Below are positions 47,268 through 55,965 of a DNA stretch of 64,000 nt, one piece after another. The position numbers and the translations under genes are program-made. The stretch comes from Opitutaceae bacterium. GTDB taxonomy: Bacteria > Verrucomicrobiota > Verrucomicrobiia > Opitutales > Opitutaceae. The DNA lies in the NCBI GenBank assembly GCA_018402455.1, contig JAGYIG010000016.1, positions 1 to 64,000 of the forward strand, in the 5' to 3' direction. A model generated the notes under the pieces. That model saw only the letters and a program-made list of their open reading frames with translations. It had not been told where the DNA came from and ran no database searches. Each line of letters opens with the position of its first letter. The stretch's first letter is position 1.

Positions 47268-48017
47268 CTAATCCGCCGCGGCCGGTTCCGTTTGGAACAA
47301 CTGCTCCCGCACCACCCGCAGGCGGAGGTCCGCCCCCGGTCGGAAGGGCGGCAGAACGACCAGCAGCACCCGTTCGCTTTCCCCGATTTGAAGCGACTGA
47401 TCGAAGAACACGGTCGGCACGCCGCCTCGATCATACGCCGCCCCGATCCGCACCCTCTCCCCGACCCGTTGCGCTGGCAAAACCGATTGCGCCGGGCTGG
47501 TGGTAAAGGAGGTAGCGTCGATGCGCCCCTCCACCCGGTCGTCACTCAAGTTAACCACCTTGAGGTGGCGCGCCGGAAACCCCGCGGCGGTGTCATCGAG
47601 CAGGATCACGTCCCAGTTGTCCGCTGACACCGGATCAGGTCGAAGCAGCAACAACGCCCGCGGCGGCACTCGCGGGCCCGACAGCACCCCCAGCGTGCGA
47701 ACGGCCCGGAGCCCGGAGCCCTCCAGCTGGGGAGCGGTCTCCACGATCCGCAGGGGCAACGGACCGGGGTAGGTGTGCAGGTCGCTGCGCCCTTGTGAGG
47801 AAATCCGTAACGGAACAATTTCGAAGTCCGCCGCGACGGGCCGCGCTTTGCTGCGGGCCTCCGGTTTGAGCCGGGCAAAACCCACCGCTGGCATCCGGGC
47901 CGAGGCCATCACGGAAAACTCAAATTCGGTCGGGCCCGCCGACGGCGATTGTGCGCCCAAGCCACCCCCACCGGTGCCCACCAACAGCCAGAGAAGGATT
48001 TGCCGAGGGATCGCCAT
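47268..48017 (-). CDS. Secreted protein at the end of the pilin operon
   Basis: A 249-residue protein from the ATG at 48015-48017, where a signal peptide (IPRQILLWLLVGTGGGGLGAQ) begins. The mature part is beta-rich with many VVxL segments and no recognised motif. It starts 2 bases after the stop of the large pilin-like gene, so it is translated with the pilin operon and may be exported or bound with it. Function is unknown. Confidence 0.65.
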   Translation of the reverse strand: MAIPRQILLWLLVGTGGGGLGAQSPSAGPTEFEFSVMASARMPAVGFARLKPEARSKARPVAADFEIVPLRISSQGRSDLHTYPGPLPLRIVETAPQLEGSGLRAVRTLGVLSGPRVPPRALLLLRPDPVSADNWDVILLDDTAAGFPARHLKVVNLSDDRVEGRIDATSFTTSPAQSVLPAQRVGERVRIGAAYDRGGVPTVFFDQSLQIGESERVLLVVLPPFRPGADLRLRVVREQLFQTEPAAAD

Positions 48018-48019
48018 GA

Positions 48020-50890
48020 TCACAGATCCTCCTCGCGCAGCCAGCGCAGTGCAACCACCCGAAACCGCCGACCCCACGTTTCCTCTGCCATCGGGGTTCG
48101 CCAATCCGAGTCATCAGCCTGCGCGTAGTCCGAAGCAGTCACTCCGTCCGGATAACGTTGCACCACCGCTTCGACCCATGCACGCCCCACCGGCTCGCTG
48201 GTGGCGAATGCCTCCGGACGGGTTTCCGGCACCGTTTCACCGTAAGCTCGAATGATGAACGTATCCGACCGGGCCGACAGTTGAGGGGCCAATGGGGTCA
48301 TAAAATCGGCCGAGGTCAGAAAGGACGGCGCCGCCTCGTCGATGGGAATCGGGGCATCGGGGAAATACTGATCCCAGTTGATCCGATCCGCTGCCACCAC
48401 CCCTTCATCGTGGGTGAAAATCGCATGCTCGATCACGTTTCGACCCGCAAACCGGGTCATATCAGGAGCCAAAAAATCGGCCATACTCCGATAGGGTCCC
48501 ACCTGCGAAGTCCTTGCCCGAATGGAATCCGCCAGCACCTGCGCGAGTCCCTGCACCTGCGGTTCGGTGAGCGAACGAGCGCCCCGCCGGTAGGTCCGCA
48601 AGACCGCCTGAAAATTTTCGGGATTGGGTGAGATCTCCCAAGTCTCCCCCGCTGATTGGGCGAATCGGGCCAGCGGTCGCGGCAGCGTTGCCGTGCTGAC
48701 CCCATTCACCAATCCGGTGTCAGCCGCGTGGGTGGGGTAAGCCAGGGTCAGATCACCGCGTCCGGTGCCGAGTCCTCGCAACACCGCGGCCCACGCCGCC
48801 GGGCGCACACTGTTGATGTTAAAAGCGCCTCGCACCCACCACTGCTGACCCGAACGGGCGTCGATCAGGGACTCCGAGGCATCCACGCGTTCCAACACCG
48901 GACTGAGGGTCGTTTCATTCCCGAGCGCACCGGCCGTCCGACCCGAAAAGAAAAAAGCATCGAACCAGTCGTTCCGTTCACTCCACGAATTGCCGACATT
49001 GTAGATCGGCCCCTCCCCAAACGGCAGATGCTGCAAGGCGCCCACGGATAGCCACGGCTGACGCGGTAATTCAAACAAAGCCACATCACTGTTGTAGCCG
49101 GGTTGATAGTAGCTCAAATACGACCGATCAACGGGGTCGCGGTTGAACAACTGACGGGCCTCCACCCCGGAATTGGGCGCGGCAAACGCGACATTATAAC
49201 TGGCCGTCTCCAAATCCACTTTGGGCACCCACCAGTCTTCGCCATAAACCCGGCGACGCAGGTCACCGGCCAACTCCTCCCGCAACCAGGGCGAATCTCC
49301 GCTCGCGCTCACCCTTCCACTGCGATCCACCAGTCGCGCCTCCATCCCAAAATCCGGCAGCGTTGAGTTCGCATCCAACCAAGCCGTCTCCACCGGGAAA
49401 AACACCGGGAGCGAGCCCGACACCAGTTCATCCCCATTCCCGCGTCGCAAGGAGAACCCCACCTGCCAGTCGTCCGTGCCGGTAAAGCGCAGTTCGCTGG
49501 ACGCCACCAATGCATCCGGTCCGTCGAGGGCTGAGCCGGGCCGCTCACGCCAAAAACTGGTGCGGGTGCTGGCATCGTAAACCAGTTCACGATTGGCGGC
49601 TTCCCCCATCGTGTCGCCCGCCGGCAAGCGCCAGGTCAGGGTTCGCCCCGGTTCCCAGCGGCTCGCGTCAAATGGCAAATCAAACTCGATGGCGGGTCGG
49701 CCCGCGGCATCGGTATGACGCGCATAGAGCGACTCGAGATTCACCGTTGCTCCCCCGTGGTCCCGCGCCGTGCCAACGGTGCGGGCCTCGATCGCCACGT
49801 CCCGCGGCAGTCCGCTCACCACCAACCGCAGGTCCTCCGCCTCCAGCGCGGCGGCATAGGGATTGGTCAACTCCACAAAAAAACGCAGGCGGGTTTCCAG
49901 CGTGCGGGAGGTGCTGCTGATGGTGTGCACACTGAACTGCATTCCGATCTGCGTAATGATGGGATGGATACCGTCATACAAGTCGCCGGTGCCACCACCC
50001 GCCGGCCGCATGGGATAGGTCGGGCTGAGTTCGATCTGCCGGTCAGGAGTCGCCAACGAGGTGAAGGCGGCGAGTCCCGGGATCGCGGTTGCGCCCGCCA
50101 GGGAGAGATCGGTCTTGAGCCCGCCGTTCGCGGGGTTGACCAACAGCCCGCGACTCCAGCCGGCGTAGTCGTGCCAGCGCGACTGAATCACGGCGGCGTT
50201 CTCCGGTTCCAGAGCGGTCAACTGGGCATGATGCTTCAGGTTGGCCAACCCCGCCTGAAAACTCGAACGGGCCGCGTCCACCGCCCCATCATCGCCAAAC
50301 CCCAGGGCTCGACTCCCGCCCATGAGGAGGCGCCGTTGCCCAAAAAAGTCATCCTGCGCGGGCGCAGGCGCGGCCGCCGTCAGGGACGCTTTGAGACCCT
50401 GATCCGCGACAAAATATGCCAAACCTCCGTTCACGCTCTCCCGGTCATTGCTCGTCCGCAGGAGTTCCAGCGGCGCCGTCACCCTCAGGTTCGCCGCCGA
50501 ACCATCGCCCCGCACCAGAGTCACGTGCTGCCGACTTGGCGCGGCCGCATTCCGCGGATCCGGCTCCCCTCCGCTCACCAGCCATGTCTCCGGCTCCGGG
50601 CCAACCGTATCCGTCCGCCAGACGCCGACCCAGTGCGGCTGATTGGTTGGGCCGGTGCTTCCCGCGGTCGCGGTCACGCGTCGATCGGGGCCGGCCGCCT
50701 CCTGCAATCGGCCCAGCGCCGTGCGCAGTCCCAGCAGCGCGTTGTCCCGCGCGCGCGCCTGCTCCGCTCGCGCCCCGCCCACCCGCGTTTCGATCCGGGT
50801 GATGACCGCCAGGCTCACCACCATCAGCGTCACCAGGGCCATGAGCGAAACCACCAACAGCAGCGCCAATCCCCGTTCATTCGTTCTCAT
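48020..50890 (-). CDS. Verru_Chthon cassette protein A-like (large pilin-like protein)
   Basis: A 956-residue protein with a type IV pilin-like N-terminus: basic NERG, then a hydrophobic LALLLVVSLMALVTLMVVSLAVI, cleavable after Gly. The long remainder with the C-terminal SARSDTFIIRAYGE block matches the Verru_Chthon A (GspK-like) family. It is the fourth member of the B/C/D/A set, so the cassette is complete. It overlaps the C-like gene by 4 bases. The role is presumably assembly of a pseudopilus or secretion fibre; no secretion ATPase or secretin is in the window. Confidence 0.85.
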   Translation of the reverse strand: MRTNERGLALLLVVSLMALVTLMVVSLAVITRIETRVGGARAEQARARDNALLGLRTALGRLQEAAGPDRRVTATAGSTGPTNQPHWVGVWRTDTVGPEPETWLVSGGEPDPRNAAAPSRQHVTLVRGDGSAANLRVTAPLELLRTSNDRESVNGGLAYFVADQGLKASLTAAAPAPAQDDFFGQRRLLMGGSRALGFGDDGAVDAARSSFQAGLANLKHHAQLTALEPENAAVIQSRWHDYAGWSRGLLVNPANGGLKTDLSLAGATAIPGLAAFTSLATPDRQIELSPTYPMRPAGGGTGDLYDGIHPIITQIGMQFSVHTISSTSRTLETRLRFFVELTNPYAAALEAEDLRLVVSGLPRDVAIEARTVGTARDHGGATVNLESLYARHTDAAGRPAIEFDLPFDASRWEPGRTLTWRLPAGDTMGEAANRELVYDASTRTSFWRERPGSALDGPDALVASSELRFTGTDDWQVGFSLRRGNGDELVSGSLPVFFPVETAWLDANSTLPDFGMEARLVDRSGRVSASGDSPWLREELAGDLRRRVYGEDWWVPKVDLETASYNVAFAAPNSGVEARQLFNRDPVDRSYLSYYQPGYNSDVALFELPRQPWLSVGALQHLPFGEGPIYNVGNSWSERNDWFDAFFFSGRTAGALGNETTLSPVLERVDASESLIDARSGQQWWVRGAFNINSVRPAAWAAVLRGLGTGRGDLTLAYPTHAADTGLVNGVSTATLPRPLARFAQSAGETWEISPNPENFQAVLRTYRRGARSLTEPQVQGLAQVLADSIRARTSQVGPYRSMADFLAPDMTRFAGRNVIEHAIFTHDEGVVAADRINWDQYFPDAPIPIDEAAPSFLTSADFMTPLAPQLSARSDTFIIRAYGETVPETRPEAFATSEPVGRAWVEAVVQRYPDGVTASDYAQADDSDWRTPMAEETWGRRFRVVALRWLREEDL

Positions 50891-51594
50891 GGTTCACCCC
50901 CTTTCAGGGCCACCCAGCGCACAAAGTTCCGACTCGTTTCCGCGCGCACCTGTTCGAGGGGCTCGTTGCTGCGCCCTTGCTCGATGGCCCGCATCCGCGC
51001 GCCTCCATCCGGCGACAGCAGGGTCAACTCGATCCGCGCCAAGGCCGGCCAGGCCCCCGCGCCCACCGTCGCAATCGGGTCGCGACCGTCATCCCAAAAC
51101 GTCACCGCGAGTTGCTCGACGCGCTCAGCCAATAAAAATTCCGCCGCGGGCTCTTCCGGCCAGAGCTGCCAGGCATATCCGGACGTCAGGGCATCGAGCG
51201 CCGTTCCCTCGAGCCGAAACAGTTCGCCGCTCCGCGCGCCGCTTCCCCTTTCATAGGTGACCTCCCGCAGCGTATTGGGGGAACTCGCCCCCCCCGCGGT
51301 CGAGGGCGCGAGCACCATCAAACGGAGCGAAGCAAACCGTCCCCCAGGCGCACGGTATGCGATCCAATCCGCCTCCGCCGGGGTCGCGCTCCGATAAGCG
51401 GTCTCCAAATCGGTCACCAGGTGATCCAGCACCACGCTCGCTTCATTCTCCAACATCAGCGCGCTCGCCGAACGTTCCCACAGCGACACGGTTCGCGCGA
51501 CCAACCCCAGTAACACGGCGGCCAGTATCGCCGTCATCCCCAGCGCCACGAGGAGCTCAACCAGCGTGAAGGCGAAGTGCGGTTTCCCCTTCAT
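50887..51594 (-). CDS. Verru_Chthon cassette protein C-like prepilin
   Basis: A 235-residue protein with a prepilin signal (MKGKPHFA then FTLVELLVALGMTAILAAVLLGLV) and a GspJ-like body (VLDHLVTDLETAYRSA). The residue before the processing Phe is Ala, not Gly, unlike its neighbours. It matches the cassette-C family in length and place. Overlaps of 4 bases (ATGA) exist with both neighbours, implying coupled translation. Confidence 0.82.
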   Translation of the reverse strand: MKGKPHFAFTLVELLVALGMTAILAAVLLGLVARTVSLWERSASALMLENEASVVLDHLVTDLETAYRSATPAEADWIAYRAPGGRFASLRLMVLAPSTAGGASSPNTLREVTYERGSGARSGELFRLEGTALDALTSGYAWQLWPEEPAAEFLLAERVEQLAVTFWDDGRDPIATVGAGAWPALARIELTLLSPDGGARMRAIEQGRSNEPLEQVRAETSRNFVRWVALKGGEP

Positions 51595-52055
51595 CGCAAC
51601 AGCACCACGCGGGTCCTCAAGGTCTCCCGGTTCTCGACCGCGACCACCGCTCCGCGCCCGCTCTGCACCGGCCAGCTGGTCCGAATCCAGAGCTCGGCCT
51701 GAGCGGCGGAGCCCTCCGCCCCGTCCGTAAATCGCTCCCCATCGCGCTCCATCACCACTTCAAAAAAACGGTCCTCCGCAGCCACGGGGTCGACCAAGTC
51801 AATCCGCGCCCCGGTTCGATCCGCATACCAGGATTCCCCCCCTTCCAGCCGCGCCATGATGACTTCCCAGTTCACGGTATCCAGCAGCGCGGCCACCGAA
51901 CCATTCACCCGGGCGGCCGCGCCGCGCTCGAGGCGATCGCTGGCGCTGCGGGTGGTTTGGGCCAGCAGGGCGACCGCCGCGACCACCCCGGCGACAAATA
52001 CGCCCACCGCCACCACCACCTCCACCAAGGAGAATCCGCGCGGCCTCCGGTTCAT
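51591..52055 (-). CDS. Verru_Chthon cassette protein B-like prepilin
   Basis: A 154-residue protein with a GspI-like prepilin start (RPRG, then FSLVEVVVAVGVFVAGVVAAVALLAQT). It matches the cassette-B family. It overlaps the D-like gene by one base (TAATG) and the C-like gene by four. Processing by a prepilin peptidase is expected; none is seen here. Confidence 0.82.
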   Translation of the reverse strand: MNRRPRGFSLVEVVVAVGVFVAGVVAAVALLAQTTRSASDRLERGAAARVNGSVAALLDTVNWEVIMARLEGGESWYADRTGARIDLVDPVAAEDRFFEVVMERDGERFTDGAEGSAAQAELWIRTSWPVQSGRGAVVAVENRETLRTRVVLLR

Positions 52056-52670
52056 TATTCGACGCCCCCAAATTCATCCACCCGTTGCAGGGCCCCATAG
52101 CGGCTCAACCGGAGGCCCCGCCGGGCCCCATCCGCGGTCGGCCGCCAACCGGCCGGTCCCGTCTCGCCCAGACTCAACCAAACCACGCCTCCCCCCGCCT
52201 GGGTTAAAGAACCATCCGCCTCAAACTCGATCGCCCGGCAGGAAATCGTGCGGTCGTCCAAATCAAACGCCACGGGGAGCGCCGTGCGCCAAGGATCCGG
52301 CCCCTCCCCGCTCTCCCCAATGCCAACGCCCCCGGGTAACCGCACCGGATCGGCCACCAACCGCCAGAGCCCCGCATCCACCACCGCCACCCCCACCACC
52401 CTCTCTTCGGACTGCAATCCCACTCGCCCGGAGAATCACCACCACCAACGCGGCGGATTCACCGCTTAAGGCCGCCTGCGCCCGGGCGGCCGCGATCTGA
52501 CTCATCACCATGTTCTGGGCCGCCGCCAGGGCCGCCCCTTCCCCGCCCCGGTTCAACCCGACGCCGATCATCGTCGCCACCACCGCCATCACCCCGATGA
52601 CCACCAACAACTCCACCAGCGTGAAACCACGCCGGGGCCTCGTTTTCGGGAACGGCCAGGGCGGACTCAT
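52055..52670 (-). CDS. Verru_Chthon cassette protein D-like prepilin, one frameshift
   Basis: From the ATG at 52668-52670 a prepilin signal (RRG, then FTLVELLVVIGVMAVVATMIGVGL) leads into AARAQAALSGESAALVV. The frame then fails, and the sequence continues in the +1 frame (FSGRVGLQSEERVVGVAVVDAGLWRLV) to the stop at 52055-52057. Removing one base near 52435 joins them into one protein of about 204 residues, the usual cassette-D size. It is a GspH-like member of the set. The frameshift is likely an error, since all neighbours are intact. Confidence 0.7.
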
Positions 52671-53272
52671 CGCCAACTGAGCACGAGGTCCGACTCCTCC
52701 CGGCCTCTTCCCGCCGAATAAAACACCACTCCCGCGCGCACCCCCGTCGCCGGGATGGCTTCGGGGAGCGCGGTGGGCAGGAGTCCTGCGCGCTCGGCTC
52801 CCGCCACGGCGGACCAGCTGCCTGAATCGGCCGCGTCGATCCGCCCGTCCCGGTTGGAATCCACCCGCACGGCGATGTCGCGGTTACCAAAGGCATCGAC
52901 CAACGCCGTGCCGGTTTCGTCCAGATCACTGCTGGCGAGAACGTAGAAGGACAAGCCTTGCCGGTTGCCCCATGCCGAGCTGCCCCGGACCGAATTGCCC
53001 CCCACCAGAGTCCGCCCGGTCAGCTCGGCCGCGAAGCGCTCGGCGTCGATTTTGCCCTCCACCGCGATGTCCGGGTAAAACCCGTATTCCTGCCGATACA
53101 GCTCCATCGCCGCCGCCCATTGATTGAATTGGGCCTTGGTCGTCGCCCGGTTGGTGGAGTCGCGGGCCCGGCTGACCGTCGGAATGATGATCGCCGCCAA
53201 TATCCCCAGCACGGCCACCACGGTCAGCAATTCGATCAGGGTGAAGCCACGAGGCGCACGAGCCGTTTTCAT
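52667..53272 (-). CDS. Type II secretion-like major pseudopilin
   Basis: A 201-residue protein with a GspG-type start (APRG, then FTLIELLTVVAVLGILAAIIIP) and the following RDSTNRATTKAQFNQWAAAMELYRQEYGFYPD pattern of major pseudopilins. The C-terminal part has a DSNRDGRIDAADSG segment resembling a calcium-binding dockerin/EF-hand-like loop. It overlaps the D-like gene by 4 bases and follows another pseudopilin by 10. Confidence 0.8.
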   Translation of the reverse strand: MKTARAPRGFTLIELLTVVAVLGILAAIIIPTVSRARDSTNRATTKAQFNQWAAAMELYRQEYGFYPDIAVEGKIDAERFAAELTGRTLVGGNSVRGSSAWGNRQGLSFYVLASSDLDETGTALVDAFGNRDIAVRVDSNRDGRIDAADSGSWSAVAGAERAGLLPTALPEAIPATGVRAGVVFYSAGRGREESDLVLSWR

Positions 53273-53282
53273 CAGGGGCGAT

Positions 53283-53837
53283 CTATCGGGTCAGGCTGAC
53301 GTTGTCCAAATTTTCGTCGGCGTTTTCATCATACGCCCCGCCCGGAGCCGGGGACACATGAACGCCGTCCCGTCCCCGTGAATAAAGCCAATAGCCCTCG
53401 CGGGGACCCGCGCGATAGGATTGATAGTGGTAAGGCATGCCCCAGGGATCGACGAGTTGGCCCGTGCGCTCATCCACCGCCAGTCCCTCCAAGGTGATAA
53501 AGGGCCGGCGGTTGTCGGGCTCGCCCGTGGGGGTCAGCCGACCGGTCAGGGCATCGTAAAAGTCGGAGGGATCAGCCGAGACATCGGGATACGACCCATA
53601 AACGGAGCGGTAGCTCTCCAGCGCCGTCGCCAGCACCGCCAGCTCAGCCTGCGCGCGGTCGAGCGAGGCCCGCTCCCGGGCTCCGGAGGAGAGGCTCAGG
53701 GTCAGTGCGGCGAGAATGCCGACCACCCCGATCACCACCAGCAACTCGATCAGGGTGAACCCGCGCCCCGACCCGCGCCGCCGCCGCCGACGGGAACGGG
53801 GAGGCGCGATCGGGGGGACGGACGCGAGGATTGGCAT
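53283..53837 (-). CDS. Type II secretion-like major pseudopilin (first gene of operon)
   Basis: A 184-residue protein with a long Arg-rich leader (residues about 14-25) before the prepilin site (GRG, then FTLIELLVVIGVVGILAALTL). The body has the ALESYRSVYGSYPDVSADPSDFYDALTG and DPWGMPYHYQS sequences typical of GspG. It opens the tightly packed pilin operon, 43 bases after acs on the same strand. Confidence 0.82.
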   Translation of the reverse strand: MPILASVPPIAPPRSRRRRRRGSGRGFTLIELLVVIGVVGILAALTLSLSSGARERASLDRAQAELAVLATALESYRSVYGSYPDVSADPSDFYDALTGRLTPTGEPDNRRPFITLEGLAVDERTGQLVDPWGMPYHYQSYRAGPREGYWLYSRGRDGVHVSPAPGGAYDENADENLDNVSLTR

Positions 53838-53880
53838 GCTCGTCGCGGGTGTGGTGGTTCGCCCCCAACCGATCGGCGAC

Positions 53881-55833
53881 TCAATCCTCGTCGGCCTGCA
53901 AGGCGGCGACGACCGAGAAGTCTTCGAGGGTGGTCGTATCGCCTTTGACCTTACCGCCCCCGGCGATCTCTTTCAGAATCCGTCGCATGATCTTCCCCGA
54001 GCGCGTCTTGGGCAGGCCGGTGGCAAACCGCACCACGTCGGGCTTCGCGATCGCACCGATCTCTTTGCCCACGTGATTGCGCAGTTCCTCCTTCAGCTCA
54101 TCAGAGGGCTCGTTGCCACTTTTGAGGGTCACAAAAACCACCAGCGACTGTCCCTTGAGCTCGTCGGGACGACCGATGGCGGCGGCCTCGGCCACCTTGG
54201 GATGCGAGACCATCGCACTCTCCACCTCCGCGGTGCCGAGGCGATGACCGGAAATGTTCAAAACATCATCGATGCGACCGACGATCCAGAAGTAGCCATC
54301 CTTGTCCTGCCGGGCGCCGTCACCGGTGAAATACACGCCGGGGTATTCGCTGAAATAGGTTTCCTGAAAACGCTTATCATCCCCCCACAGCGTGCGCAGC
54401 ATCGAGGGCCACGGCTTCGCGATGATGAGCTTGCCGCCCGAGCCCTTGGGCACCTCCTTGCCGTGTTCATCCACGACCTTGGGCACCACGCCGAAGAAAG
54501 GCAGGGTCGCTGAACCGGGTTTGCAGGGCGTCACCCCCGGCAACGGTGAAATCATGATCGAGCCGGTTTCGGTCTGCCACCAGGTGTCCACGATCGGACA
54601 TCGTTTTTTGCCGATCATGCGGTGATACCACATCCAGGCCTCGGGGTTGATGGGTTCGCCCACCGAGCCCAGCAGTCGCAGTGACTTCAGGTGATGGCTC
54701 AGCACGTAGTTGTCGCCCCACCGCATGAACGCACGAATCGCCGTCGGCGCGGTGTAGAAAATGGTGAGACCGTGGCGATCGATCATGCGCCAGAAGCGAT
54801 CCGGACCGGGTTCATTCGGAGCGCCCTCGTAGAGGAACACGGTCGCACCGTTGGACAACAAGCCGTAGACCACATAGCTGTGACCGGTGATCCAGCCGAT
54901 GTCGGCGGAACAGAAATACCGGTCGTTTTCCTTGAGATCAAAAACGTATTTGGAGGAGAGCTTGGCCCCGAGCAGGTAACCGGCGCTCGTGTGCAACACC
55001 CCCTTGGGTTTGCCCGTGCTGCCGGAGGTGTAGAGGATGAACAGGGGATGCTCCGAAGGGAAGGCCTTGGCCTTGTGTTCGTTGGGCGCGCCCTCCCAGG
55101 CGTCGTGCCACCAGATGTCGCGGCCGTCCCGCATTTTGATCTTGTTGCCGCAGCGTTTGAGCACGAGCACGGTCTGCACCGACGGGGTGTTCTCGATGGC
55201 TTCATCCACCGTCTTTTTGAGTTCGACGACCTTGCCGCGACGCCAGCCCCCATCCGCCGTGATGACCAACTTGGCGCCGCAATCGTTGATCCGATCCTTG
55301 ATGGATTCAGCACTGAACCCGCCGAAAATCACCGTGTGAATGGCGCCGACCCGCGCACAGGCCAGCATCGCGACCACCGCTTCGGGCACCATGGGCATGT
55401 AGATGGCCACCCGGTCGCCCCGCCCCACCCCGAGATTCTCAAAAACATGGGCCAAACGGCAAATGTGGAAATGGAGCTGTTTGTAAGTGATGGTGCGCAC
55501 GTCACCCGGCTCCCCTTCAAAAATCATCGCCGCTTTGTTTTCGCGCGCCGTGCCCAAGTGCCGATCCACACAATTTTCGGCCACATTGAGGGCCCCGCCG
55601 TTGAACCACTTCGCGTGGGGGGCCTGCCACTGCAGCACCGATTTGAAGGGCCGACGCCACTCCAGTAACTCCTTGGCCTGACGCCCCCAGAATTTTTCTG
55701 GGGAGTTGACAGACTCCCGGTAGAGTTTCTTATAGGAGTTCATGTCGCCAAGCTCGGCTTGGTTCTGGAATTCGGTCGAAGGCCGAAAAACCCGCTTCTC
55801 ACGGGACACTGAGGTAATCGTTTGGTCCGTCAC
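53881..55833 (-). CDS. acs: Acetyl-CoA synthetase
   Basis: A 650-residue AMP-forming ligase. The nucleotide loop [11 protein letters not shown] is at residues 268-278, TWWQTETG and the [23 protein letters not shown] block follow, and the acetylation-regulated lysine motif [11 protein letters not shown] is near the C-terminus. It activates acetate to acetyl-CoA. The pilin operon lies 43 bases downstream. It is divergent from rho, with a short palindrome (GGTAACTTACC) in the 132-base gap. Confidence 0.96.
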   Translation of the reverse strand: MTDQTITSVSREKRVFRPSTEFQNQAELGDMNSYKKLYRESVNSPEKFWGRQAKELLEWRRPFKSVLQWQAPHAKWFNGGALNVAENCVDRHLGTARENKAAMIFEGEPGDVRTITYKQLHFHICRLAHVFENLGVGRGDRVAIYMPMVPEAVVAMLACARVGAIHTVIFGGFSAESIKDRINDCGAKLVITADGGWRRGKVVELKKTVDEAIENTPSVQTVLVLKRCGNKIKMRDGRDIWWHDAWEGAPNEHKAKAFPSEHPLFILYTSGSTGKPKGVLHTSAGYLLGAKLSSKYVFDLKENDRYFCSADIGWITGHSYVVYGLLSNGATVFLYEGAPNEPGPDRFWRMIDRHGLTIFYTAPTAIRAFMRWGDNYVLSHHLKSLRLLGSVGEPINPEAWMWYHRMIGKKRCPIVDTWWQTETGSIMISPLPGVTPCKPGSATLPFFGVVPKVVDEHGKEVPKGSGGKLIIAKPWPSMLRTLWGDDKRFQETYFSEYPGVYFTGDGARQDKDGYFWIVGRIDDVLNISGHRLGTAEVESAMVSHPKVAEAAAIGRPDELKGQSLVVFVTLKSGNEPSDELKEELRNHVGKEIGAIAKPDVVRFATGLPKTRSGKIMRRILKEIAGGGKVKGDTTTLEDFSVVAALQADED

Positions 55834-55965
55834 ATTCTGAATGGTTGGGTGTTTAGGTAGGTAACTTACCGCGGCACATCAGCCGGGCCCGCGTTTTATC
55901 CTGTCGACCGCCTTAAGCGTCAAGCATGGCCGTCCTCATTTCACTTTCAACCCCTCCTAAATTTC

